A DNA stretch of 64,000 bases from NCBI RefSeq assembly GCF_023277925.1, contig NZ_CP063832.1:1521001-1585000 (forward strand), read 5' to 3'. Position 1 is the first letter of the stretch. Each line of letters starts with the position of its first letter. This document shows positions 57,031 to 64,000 of the stretch, in pieces. The notes under the pieces were generated by a model. It saw only the letters and a program-made list of their open reading frames with translations, was not told where the DNA came from and did not search any database. Both the position numbers and the translations under genes were made by a program. The stretch is from Pseudomonas entomophila. GTDB lineage: Bacteria; Pseudomonadota; Gammaproteobacteria; Pseudomonadales; Pseudomonadaceae.

Positions 57031-59006
57031 CGCACACTCCTGGGTTCCCCTTGGGAAGCGGTAGGCGCCGCGGCGGCCGGCAGGACCCGCAGGCTGGTGT
57101 AGTTTTCTTCGGCGAACTTGCGCCCCAGGCTCGGCGATTGCACATGCAGGTACCAGGCGCCGGCCTCGGGCAGGGTCAAGGCGGCCTGGTACTCGCCCTC
57201 GCCCACTTCGTCGAGCGGCAGGTTGCGCGGCAGCGACGACGGCGCCAGGAAGTAGCGCAGGCTCAGGTCGCCCAGGCCCGTGCGCGGCTTGCCGTCCTCC
57301 CTCAGGATGCGCACCCGCGCCATGAACGGGCTGTGCTGCAGCAGCGGCCGGTCGGTACCGATGAACTCCGCGCGCACCGCCTTGTGCCCGCCGGCCTGGG
57401 GCAGTGCCGCCACCACGGTGCTGAAGCAATGGATGATCTGCGGTTGATTGAGCAGGAACGCCACGTCGAAGGTGCCTGCGGCCGGCAGCCTGACCGTCGA
57501 GCCATACACCCCGGGCGCCACCTCGCGCAGGCTGCGGTCGATGACGATCGCCGCGCGGGCCTGGTGGCCACGGTTGTTGTAGCCAGACATCGGTGCGTTC
57601 ATGCCTTCGGCATAGAAGTAGGTGGTGTTGTCCACCGGGTTGACCACGAACACCGCGTTGTCGTCGCGGGACACGCTCAGCCCTTGGGCCAGCGGCAGGT
57701 CGCCGGCCTGGCGCGGCGCGGCGGGGCCGGCCTCGAAGCCCTGGACGATCGGCGTGCGCCCCTGGCCGAGGCTGGCCAGGTTGATCATGCTCACCTTCGG
57801 CGAAGCCAGGCCGCGCACATAGGCGTAGGCCTTGGTGAAGGTCAGCTGGTACGGCTCGGCGGCCACAGGAATGCGGTGGATCAACTGGTCGGTGCTGGCG
57901 TCGATCACCAGCGCCTGGTTCTCCAGGGTGTTGAGCACCACGCCAAAGCGTCCGTCGCCGCTGAAGCGCATCGGCCCCAGGCCCTGCTCGGCCTTGACGG
58001 TGTGCCGTGGCAGGTGGCTGCGAGCATCGATCACCCGCACCGTGCCTTCCTGGCCATCGACCACGTAAACCGCCTGGGACAGTGGCGAGTAGGTGACGGA
58101 CAGGGGCTGCGGCCCCACCTCCAGGGTCTTGGCCAGGCGCATCTCAGTGGTGTCGATCACGCTCAGGGTGCCGGCGTCGCGGTTGCTGACGAAGGCGTAG
58201 CGCGAGTCGGCGCTGAAGGCGATCTCGTGGTGCCCGGAGCCGGTGCTGAACGACTTCAGCGTGGTGCGGCTGGGCACGTCGATCACCGTCACCCCACCCT
58301 TCGCTGGGTTGTCGCTGTTGTTGCCCACCCACAGCAGGCGCTGGTCGGGTTGCAGCGCCACCCGCAACGGCTGCGCGCCGGCCTCGAGGGTGGCCACACG
58401 GCGGAAGGTCTCGGTGTCGATCAGCGCCACCTGGCCGCGTTCGGGCATCGACACGAACACCTGCTTGTCGTCGCCGGTGGCCACCCAGTCCATGGGCCGG
58501 CCTGGCAGGTCGATGCGCGCCAGGGTGCTGGTGACGCCGCCCACCGAGACGGTCGGGTCGATGACCGTGAGGCTGGCGTCCTTGTTCAGCACCAGCAGGA
58601 AGTAGCTGTTCAGGTCCAGCAGCGGCCGCGCGCCGATGCTGCTTTTGAGGAACAGCGCCACCCGCGCCTTGCAACTGCTGTCGCGGTCGCCAGGTGGCGC
58701 CGATTGCGCGGGGTCCAGCCAAGCGCCGGGGGCCATGCCCGACAGCGGCTGGCCGCTGCTCTGGTCGCTGACCTTGAAGCGGATATTGGCGAAGTCGCCC
58801 TCGCGCAGTTCGCTGCCGGCCAGGGGGCTGGCCTCGAACTCCACGGTCACGCCGTCGCGGCTGAGGCGGTGTTCGGCCAAGGGGTCGGTGGTTTCCTGCA
58901 AGAGCTCGCGGGGGTCGCACCAGAGCTTTTCGTAAGCCACCCCCAGGCCGATCAGCGCCAGGCCGATCAGCAACCCCAGGTAGGCGGGGCGCAACTTGCC
59001 GCTCAT
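57027..59006 (-). CDS. Membrane-anchored YVTN/cytochrome-D1-like beta-propeller protein
   Basis: 659 aa from the ATG at 59006. An N-terminal helix (about 8-26) anchors it in the membrane. A short domain with 'SRDGVTVEFEASPLAGSELREGDFANIRFKVSDQSSG' is followed by a seven-bladed propeller of YVTN-type repeats at about 145-420 ('YAFVSNRDAGTLSVIDTTEMRLAKTLEVGPQPLSVTYSP', 'VYVVDGQEGTVRVIDARSHLP'), and a C-terminal Ig-like/YtkA-type region with 'GTFDVAFLLNQPQIIHCF' and 'LPEAGAWYLHVQSPSLG'. First gene of the operon with two SCO proteins and the cytochrome fusion. Probably part of a periplasmic redox or copper system. No heme motif of its own. Confidence 0.85.
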   Translation of the reverse strand: MSGKLRPAYLGLLIGLALIGLGVAYEKLWCDPRELLQETTDPLAEHRLSRDGVTVEFEASPLAGSELREGDFANIRFKVSDQSSGQPLSGMAPGAWLDPAQSAPPGDRDSSCKARVALFLKSSIGARPLLDLNSYFLLVLNKDASLTVIDPTVSVGGVTSTLARIDLPGRPMDWVATGDDKQVFVSMPERGQVALIDTETFRRVATLEAGAQPLRVALQPDQRLLWVGNNSDNPAKGGVTVIDVPSRTTLKSFSTGSGHHEIAFSADSRYAFVSNRDAGTLSVIDTTEMRLAKTLEVGPQPLSVTYSPLSQAVYVVDGQEGTVRVIDARSHLPRHTVKAEQGLGPMRFSGDGRFGVVLNTLENQALVIDASTDQLIHRIPVAAEPYQLTFTKAYAYVRGLASPKVSMINLASLGQGRTPIVQGFEAGPAAPRQAGDLPLAQGLSVSRDDNAVFVVNPVDNTTYFYAEGMNAPMSGYNNRGHQARAAIVIDRSLREVAPGVYGSTVRLPAAGTFDVAFLLNQPQIIHCFSTVVAALPQAGGHKAVRAEFIGTDRPLLQHSPFMARVRILREDGKPRTGLGDLSLRYFLAPSSLPRNLPLDEVGEGEYQAALTLPEAGAWYLHVQSPSLGRKFAEENYTSLRVLPAAAAPTASQGEPRSVR

Positions 59007-59243
59007 GTTGGCGCGCCTCGGTGGCGGGGGGTTGGATGCGGCGCGCGCGGGGCGGCGCCTTCGAGCGGGATGACCATGCTGCACCTCCACGGAGACCTAG
59101 GGTTCTGTGGAGGGAGTAGCAAGCGTTGTGCCACTGATGAAGTGCTTTTAGATCAGTGGGTTGGAGAATCAATGCGAGAAAGTTGGGGAGCAGTCCCCAA
59201 GGCGATTCCCCGAAGGCGGGGGGGCACTTGGGGCCGCTGCGCG

Positions 59244-59322
59244 GCCCATCGCGGGTAAACCCGCTCCTACAGGATCTGTGGTGACCGCAATCCCTGTAGG
59301 AGCGGGTTTACCCGCGATGGGC
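59244..59322. repeat. Inverted REP pair
   Basis: 30 bp at 59244-59273 are exactly reverse-complementary to 59293-59322 (core CGCGGGTAAACCCG). Located between the DUF3077 gene end and the propeller operon promoter region. Confidence 0.9.
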
Positions 59323-59341
59323 TGCAAAGCAGCCCCGAATA

Positions 59342-59605
59342 TCAATGCACCATGCCCAGCTCGGCATCATCCATCAGCGCCTTGGCCAAGGCACTCAGGT
59401 AGTGGGCCGCCCAGACCATGCGTTGGTCGTTCTCCATCACCCCGACCAGGGTCAGGTGGCGCACGCAGTCCATCAGTTCGGAGGATTGTTCGCGGGCGTG
59501 CCGGCATGGGATGCCGGGCTCGATGCAGAACAGCGGCTGGGTGTTGTTTTCACCCTGGTAGAAGCGGGTCTGGCCGACGGTGGTGTTGGGGTCTTCCGGT
59601 GTCAT
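59342..59605 (-). CDS. DUF3077 family small protein
   Basis: 87 aa. 'FYQGENNTQPLFCIEPGIPCRHAREQSSELMDCVRHLTLVGVMENDQRMVWAAHYLSALAKALMDDAE' (quoted by region, about 15-82) has the Pseudomonas DUF3077 pattern: 'LF.. PG.PC.HA..Q.SELL.CVR.LT'. No signal peptide. It is encoded after the DUF6124-like gene with 31 bp between, a pairing frequent in Pseudomonas. Function unknown. Confidence 0.82.
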   Translation of the reverse strand: MTPEDPNTTVGQTRFYQGENNTQPLFCIEPGIPCRHAREQSSELMDCVRHLTLVGVMENDQRMVWAAHYLSALAKALMDDAELGMVH

Positions 59606-59636
59606 GGGGATCTCCTTGAAGTGGGCATTTCAGCCA

Positions 59637-59855
59637 TCAGTGCAGGGTTGCCTGCACTTGCGCCAGCGCCGAATCCAGCAAGGCCTTTACCGTCTCCATC
59701 TCGTGCAAAGCAGCCAGCACGAGCATCGAGCCGGGGGACCGGGAAATGAGCTGGATGGACTGCTGGGCGACGGCCAGGGCGCAGTGGACGTGTTCGGAGG
59801 TCTGGACGAGGGTGTCTTCAAGGATGGTGGGGGGATCGGGGACTATCTTCAGCAT
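59637..59855 (-). CDS. DUF6124-like small protein
   Basis: 72 aa from the ATG at 59855, preceded by AAGGAGTAGATCA. The sequence 'MLKIVPDPPTILEDTLVQTSEHVHCALAVAQQSIQLI' then 'MLVLAALHEMETVKALLDSALAQVQ' is all-helical and matches the small Pseudomonas proteins that accompany DUF3077. Function unknown. Confidence 0.78.
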   Translation of the reverse strand: MLKIVPDPPTILEDTLVQTSEHVHCALAVAQQSIQLISRSPGSMLVLAALHEMETVKALLDSALAQVQATLH

Positions 59856-60567
59856 TGATCTACTCCTTAGTCGGGCGGTCACCAACCCGCTGTCAAACAG
59901 GTGGTGACAGCTGTACGTAGGTTGACAGACCGGCGGAGTTGATCAGTAACCGGCGCACGCGAGCGTGCCCTACGCACAGCCGCCATTGAAGGACTAGCCA
60001 TGCGATCACCCCGTAGCGGCCTGTCAAAGCCATGTCGCTGATTGCAGCGACCCAGCGAGACTAGAGGGCACTGATTGCCACCGCAACGGAAAAACGGCGC
60101 GCGCATTATCTTTGGGAAACGACCTACAAGAAAGCGGCTAAATCTGATGATCTTTTGCGGTTGGCATGCCATGAACCAGGTCGCCGTTTCAACATCGCCC
60201 CCTCGCGACCATGATTCGAAGCATCAGGAATGTCGCCTGGCACAAGCGCTGCGGCGAAAGTCACACGCGCTTGCCGGTGGCAATTCAATGGCATTGTTTT
60301 TTGCACACTACCTAGAAAGCGCCACAATAGCCATGATGGTGTTAGGTGGGGCTCGCCGCTTACCAACGTCGGAATTGACTAGGGGCTGAAAAAGCTGAGG
60401 CTTCGTCTTGCAAATAGGAGCGACCTGGAATAGCTTTGGTTTCGGCTGCTTGCTGCCCGCCCCCTCCGCTAAAAGGTGAAAGCAAGAAACACCTCTGGTG
60501 ATTCTCACCGGCAGGTCGCAATGGAGGGACGACACCCAAAGGGACGCCGGAATTTGGGGATTCGACC
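59856..60567. other. 712-bp intergenic stretch, no convincing gene
   Basis: The frames here lack ribosome sites and coherent protein patterns (for example the plus-strand frame at 60075-60389). Composition becomes less GC-rich, marking the change to the accessory region that follows. A promoter for the next gene must lie in its right half, but I cannot point to it. Confidence 0.5.
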
Positions 60568-61140
60568 ATGCTTACGACCACTGCATTAAAAGAGCAGAGC
60601 AAACGCCTGCGAAATCATCTCGCCAAAAACAATATTGTCCTCTCCCATAGTCAGTGCCTGGAGGCCGTTGCAGCCCTGCACGGCCATAGAGACTGGAATA
60701 CAGCCAGTGCTGTGTTGGGAAAGGCTGAGCCTGTTCCCGACTATCCAGATGCATCTCTCCAACAGAGCCCCGTGTCTCAGTCCTCAACCGGTGCCACCGC
60801 TGAGCTGTCAAAAAGTAGCCAGCCTGAATACCCGGCTTACCAGCCATTGAAAGTTATCAACCGCGGGGTGGGCTCGCTTGCAGGATGCCTCAACGCTGAG
60901 GGGAAACTCTTAGTTGAGAACACTGACCAAGCGAAGCTTCTCGGCTTCATGCTAGGTGACAGCTCCTTGCAGAATCCTGAAAATCTTTTGATTGTGTTGA
61001 AACCATCAAAACTCGCTGGTCATTGGAAATGTGAAGGGCGAGACCATAGGCTTGGTAGTCCTTGGATCTCTCCTCCATTCATATTCAGCTTGGAAGACAG
61101 TGATAGCAGCGAGACTTCGAAAGCTCAACAGGCTCACTAG
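60568..61140 (+). CDS. Hypothetical protein with a small N-terminal domain seen in mobile-element proteins
   Basis: 190 aa. The N-terminal 45 residues ('KEQSKRLRNHLAKNNIVLSHSQCLEAVAALHGHRDWNTASAVL') match a short helical domain often found at the start of proteins on plasmids and integrative elements, with the characteristic 'ALHG.RDWNT' motif. The rest is not recognised: a Ser/Pro-rich linker at about 50-85, and a folded part at about 90-170 with 'VINRGVGSLAGCLNAEGKLLVENTDQAKLLGF'. A strong terminator follows. Single gene; GC content below the core. Confidence 0.7.
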   Translation: MLTTTALKEQSKRLRNHLAKNNIVLSHSQCLEAVAALHGHRDWNTASAVLGKAEPVPDYPDASLQQSPVSQSSTGATAELSKSSQPEYPAYQPLKVINRGVGSLAGCLNAEGKLLVENTDQAKLLGFMLGDSSLQNPENLLIVLKPSKLAGHWKCEGRDHRLGSPWISPPFIFSLEDSDSSETSKAQQAH

Positions 61141-61161
61141 CGCAGGCTGCGCTATCATCGG

Positions 61162-61200
61162 ATCAAAAAAAGCCGTGGCATCGCTCCGGCTTTTGATTTT
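61162..61200 (+). terminator. Rho-independent terminator
   Basis: AAAAAAAGCCG, 11-nt loop, CGGCTTTTGATTTT: GC stem flanked by A- and T-runs, 22 bp after the stop of the small-domain protein. It can also serve the convergent gene. Confidence 0.85.
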
Positions 61201-61347
61201 GAGAAACGGGACAGTGAATCCCTCTCAACGTTTCGCTCAAAGCACCACGAGTGAATGACAGTGGCATGTGGCGCTTCGAAGGCTGCGCTCGGCCGAGCGC
61301 AGATCTGAGACACAGCTTGGGATCTGAGAGTCTGAGCGTCGCTATTG

Positions 61348-62457
61348 TCAGCCAACACCAGGGAATGGCTGCTCTTTATAGCCTTCGCCCAAAAGCATTT
61401 TCAGCTCACGATTTTTCAGATCCCATGCTTCCTTTAAAGTGAGAGCTGGAGAATCAACGATCTTCATCAGACCACGTTGAAGGGGTACATATAGAGGGTT
61501 TGCTGCTCGAGGGTTGATTACAAGAGAGCCCGGACGCAATAGAGTTTCACAGAGACGATCCTCAGTCTCAGCCTTCTCGCGCAGCAGCATCAGAACGCCG
61601 TAGTCCTCCCTTAGCGTCACCTGGAGCACAGCAGAAATTACTGACGCGCGCTGAGCAATTTCGGCAGCCTCATCCTGTTCAGGCGTTTTAAATAGGCTCA
61701 CAGGCACCGGCCCACGAGCACTACCATCCCGTGCAGGCTCAGGCCGGTTATCCACGATCTCCCTGTACGTGCTCTTCCTAACGTGATTTATCCCCTCGCT
61801 GTCCGGCTCCCAGATAGAGTGACCAAAGCCATAAACGGCATGCTCAGCAAGGGATTGGCCACCAACCCCAGCATCAGCGTTGTGACTTACTCCGTAGAAG
61901 AATGAATCAGGACAAAGGAGCGCATCGTTCACTACGATTACAAGTACATCCTCAGTGCCGATCACTCCATCTCTCAGATAGCCTTCGTATTTGCCGAGCT
62001 TCTCTGCAATCGCCGCAGTCACTCTGAGTAACGTTCGTTGCCGTAACTCAGTCGCAGCGTTAGGGCAAGGACGCAGCGGATCATGAGATTTGAAGAGCTC
62101 CTTGATTTTTGTGTCGTCGCCGGTCGACGGAGTGATTAGCTCAAGACAGATTTGCTTTCCATCTTGCCGCACCAGGAAATCCGGTCCCCAGCCATTCGGC
62201 GATGGTTTGGGGTCGTACCCTGCATGCTCAAGGCGCTCAAAGAGCAAGATTTCGCCCAGGCGCTGGGCAGATTTATTGACGTTTGCAGAGCACAGCTCGT
62301 TAAGAAATTGTGCGTCGGCGCACCCACTGGCATTAAAGCGCGCGTAGGCGGCCAGTAGGTTTTCATGAGCTTTCTCGACAAACTCGGCAGGAAAGCCTTG
62401 CCCGTACCGCCGATGTAGTGTTGCCTTCCAGCGCTGGAATACCTCTTCGATGTTCAT
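61348..62457 (-). CDS. Hypothetical protein with a PD-(D/E)XK-nuclease-like segment
   Basis: 369 aa from the ATG at 62457; a TTG at 62544 would add 29 residues. Near residue 85-125 'SAQRLGEILLFERLEHAGYDPKPSPNGWGPDFLVRQDGKQICLELITPST' (in part) resembles the core of restriction-endonuclease-like folds: an early Glu in a helix, then P-D-F and, after about 10 residues, a hydrophobic strand with Glu (ELI instead of the usual ExK). The remainder contains no motif I know. The position beside an ATPase of the SMC/RloC kind and an insertion-sequence remnant is what one expects of a defence or mobile region. Activity unproven. Confidence 0.55.
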   Translation of the reverse strand: MNIEEVFQRWKATLHRRYGQGFPAEFVEKAHENLLAAYARFNASGCADAQFLNELCSANVNKSAQRLGEILLFERLEHAGYDPKPSPNGWGPDFLVRQDGKQICLELITPSTGDDTKIKELFKSHDPLRPCPNAATELRQRTLLRVTAAIAEKLGKYEGYLRDGVIGTEDVLVIVVNDALLCPDSFFYGVSHNADAGVGGQSLAEHAVYGFGHSIWEPDSEGINHVRKSTYREIVDNRPEPARDGSARGPVPVSLFKTPEQDEAAEIAQRASVISAVLQVTLREDYGVLMLLREKAETEDRLCETLLRPGSLVINPRAANPLYVPLQRGLMKIVDSPALTLKEAWDLKNRELKMLLGEGYKEQPFPGVG

Positions 62458-62585
62458 CACCGCCTTCACCTCATCCTGAAATTCGCCCTGCAGCCGAAGC
62501 CGCGTCAAGGGCACAACGACTTCCGTAGAGCCTTTGCTACTCAATTAGCTCGGCGCCGACGTAGCCTACCCCAACCTACACGGGG

Positions 62586-62632
62586 ATTCCACACGCACTT
62601 GGACACTGACTCCACGGCCACTTGGACAGTGT
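62586..62632. mobile_element. IS21-type terminal repeats (insertion-sequence end remnant)
   Basis: Two direct repeats: ATTCCACACGCACTTGGACA and ACTCCACGGCCACTTGGACA (about 62586 and 62609), each continuing into a CTG or GTG. Tandem copies of this 'CCACnnGCACTTGGACA' kind make up the ends of IS21-family elements. No istA or istB frame is in the window, so this is a remnant or the solo end of an element. Confidence 0.6.
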
Positions 62633-62659
62633 TTTTTCACCGATCAGTCCCAAGCTCAG

Positions 62660-62914
62660 GTGAGCAGCGACTCAGGATTATTCACTACCATCGACCTCAT
62701 TTATCGAAGCGAGGATGGTCAGATACTCAAACATAATGGCGCTTGGTGGCAGATGATCTCTCTGTTGAATGCTCAGGCGACAGTTGGAGCTGTAGACGGA
62801 AAGGGAGCGGTGCAGATAGCTACGCAAAACCAAGGTTGGTGTGGTAACTGGGTGAAAAAGTATCCCCCCTCCAGACAAGCGCCCTCAGGAGAAGGCGCTG
62901 ATGAGGCTCGCTAA
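62660..62914 (+). CDS. Doubtful small ORF
   Basis: 84 codons ('SSDSGLFTTIDLIYRSEDGQ...'). The first part has ordinary amino-acid make-up and codon use, and it starts just after the IS21-like end. It begins at GTG without a good ribosome site and overlaps the end of the convergent ATPase gene by 4 bp. It could be a 3' fragment of a gene cut by the insertion sequence. Listed with low confidence. Confidence 0.25.
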   Translation: MSSDSGLFTTIDLIYRSEDGQILKHNGAWWQMISLLNAQATVGAVDGKGAVQIATQNQGWCGNWVKKYPPSRQAPSGEGADEAR

Positions 62915-64000
62915 GCTACCGCGGCACGACGTTTGATCAACTGGTCGCGCCAGGCCCCGAGAGTCTCCAAATCTTGGCGCAGCTCAGGTTCATCCGGAAT
63001 CACGATAGGTATCTCACTCGACTGACTGTGCTCATAACAGCTGTATTTGGTCATGAAATCATCAAGCAGCTTGCAGTCCTCAAGCAGAATGCCCCGGATG
63101 TCACGGAGTCGACCATCGGTCTGGACACCTCGCCTATGCCTTAGCACGACCTTGTTGAGTAAGTCCTCTTCGATAGTACGCTCCAGAAGCTTACGGAACT
63201 CGCTGCAAATACTCTGAGCCAGGCGTTGATAAGCCGCTGCACCATCCGCCTCCCCTGCTTTTTTCGCGACTGCCAAGCGGTTGAGCAACAAGTTATTGGC
63301 TTTCTTAGTCGTCGCATTCCACACCTCCTGGTCAGCAGGATGTCCAGCAACACCTCCGTAGGATTCGATGCGCATCTGTCGGAAGTGCTGTTTTTTCCAT
63401 TCGTCGCCGACCTTCCTGGCCAGCTCGTCCAGAACGCCATACAGAGATAGGCGGTGGGTCAGGATTATCACCTGACGGGTTTTCGCCAAAGCTATTAGCC
63501 GGCAAGCGACGGCCCATTCAAAGTCGTGATCCAATGAGGAAATCGGGTCATCGAAGATAAACGGTGCGGAGCCCGGCCGCTCGCAGACGTCAGCTAGAAA
63601 TGCCGCCAGCGAGATGATACGCCGCTCCCCTTCACTCAAAACCCCGTGCGGCTGGATCTTCGCGTCCTGGGCACCCTTAAGTCGAATTTGGTGCAGCACT
63701 ACGGCGTTGCGGGTTCGAGCTTTTACCAGTTCGACCTGGATACCATGGGCCCCAAGTGCCTTGAGCTCTTGGTTAAACCGAGCGACATAAGCGTCGGTCA
63801 CCACTGCTAACGTTACCTCGGCTGCTTTGGTGGAGATCGGTCGAGAATTGGTCAGCGCCTTCCAGTCCTCATACTCTTTGATCTTCTTAAGCCGCTCCAC
63901 CTCAGCGCGCACTGCGGCGGCCTGTTGGGTGATCCATTTGCGCGCTTCCAGAGCAAGCTTCTCTCTCGTGGCGTGAGCACGGTCAAATTGCACAGCGTCA
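62911..64000 (-). CDS. AAA/ABC-type ATPase (RloC/AAA_13-like), C-terminal part, 5' end outside window
   Basis: At least 362 codons; the frame is open to the right edge, so the Walker A half is not visible. A coiled-coil segment ('ITQQAAAVRAEVERLKKIKEYEDW') is followed by an ABC-type signature 'LSEGERRIISLAAFLADV' and Walker B 'PFIFDDPISSLDHDFEWAVACRLIALAKTRQVIILTHRLSLYGVLDELA' (in part) with the D-loop and switch His. The C-terminal 170 residues are helical with 'RTIEEDLLNKVVLRHRRGVQT'. This is the layout of large AAA_13 proteins such as the tRNA nuclease RloC and related defence ATPases. Which one cannot be settled without the N-terminus. Confidence 0.75.
   Translation of the reverse strand, partial: DAVQFDRAHATREKLALEARKWITQQAAAVRAEVERLKKIKEYEDWKALTNSRPISTKAAEVTLAVVTDAYVARFNQELKALGAHGIQVELVKARTRNAVVLHQIRLKGAQDAKIQPHGVLSEGERRIISLAAFLADVCERPGSAPFIFDDPISSLDHDFEWAVACRLIALAKTRQVIILTHRLSLYGVLDELARKVGDEWKKQHFRQMRIESYGGVAGHPADQEVWNATTKKANNLLLNRLAVAKKAGEADGAAAYQRLAQSICSEFRKLLERTIEEDLLNKVVLRHRRGVQTDGRLRDIRGILLEDCKLLDDFMTKYSCYEHSQSSEIPIVIPDEPELRQDLETLGAWRDQLIKRRAAVA

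Noticed and set aside
57051..59258. 735-codon frame antisense to the propeller gene
   Set aside because: Shadow frame with biased composition and no recognisable domain.
60075..60389. 104-codon plus-strand frame in the 712-bp gap
   Set aside because: No ribosome site at any start, no motif, and overlapping frames on the other strand of similar length.

Overview
The window looks like chromosome of a Pseudomonas of the putida group. It is GC-rich, is dotted with the short palindromic REP sequences typical of that group (cores such as GTAGGAGCGG...CCGCTCCTAC), and its gene content is Pseudomonas-like throughout (KatB-AnkB, RHS/TccC protein, QHNDH maturation genes, DUF3077/DUF6124 pair). A 28-bp XerCD dif site at 3104-3131 places it at the replication terminus. 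The species assignment is inference; no rRNA or tRNA gene was seen.

Layout. 1-3 kb: end of a zinc-type alcohol dehydrogenase, a royal-jelly/SMP30-like secreted propeller, an ABM monooxygenase and an orphan glycine-betaine-type binding protein. 3-4.4 kb: dif, followed by debris (HEPN-like remnant, trkH 3' fragment, a duplicated palindrome). 4.6-8.8 kb: a chemoreceptor, a possible 30-aa sORF, and a GNAT plus membrane desaturase pair. 9-12.9 kb: a TccC/RHS protein with a divergent AT-richer tip, then a KfrA-like regulator with its own palindrome. 12.9-20.7 kb: katB-ankB; a compact MerR regulon (DJ-1/PfpI protein, acetoacetate-decarboxylase-like protein, alpha/beta hydrolase) with three 19-bp-spacer promoters; DyP peroxidase; FNT channel. 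20.8-26.4 kb: a sigma-54 activator, then an ABC exporter, a subtilisin-like protease and a flavoprotein that look like QhpF, QhpE and QhpG of quinohemoprotein amine dehydrogenase maturation, but without the structural or radical-SAM genes.

26.4-53.3 kb is the most interesting part: a two-armed surface-fibre locus. The forward arm (26781-32339) encodes two paralogous secreted proteins, a CsgB-like protein and a very large CsgA-like curlin. The reverse arm (53098 down to 34441) encodes a receiver protein, a GspE-type ATPase, PilM/N/O/P-like proteins, a lipoprotein secretin, three pseudopilins, CsgE, CsgF and CsgG, a protein built on an IS5-transposase N-terminal domain, a TpsB-type barrel, a DUF2341-ExbB fusion, ExbD, a TonB-like protein, a porin, a coiled-coil protein, a YbjN-like protein and a PpiC foldase. 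Both arms begin with a good sigma-54 promoter, and a shared inverted repeat (TTCCCC-N6-GGGGAA type) lies 90-130 bp upstream of each. This suggests one enhancer-binding protein controls fibre and export machine together. AlkB, a LysR gene and a 166-bp MITE-like element lie between the arms.

53.3-59.9 kb: a SurA-N-like protein, an operon of YVTN propeller, two SCO proteins and a cytochrome c/periplasmic-binding fusion, and a DUF3077/DUF6124 pair. 60-64 kb is accessory and less GC-rich: a small N-terminal-domain protein with a strong terminator, a putative PD-(D/E)XK-like protein, an IS21-type end remnant, and the C-terminal part of an AAA/ABC-type ATPase running off the window.
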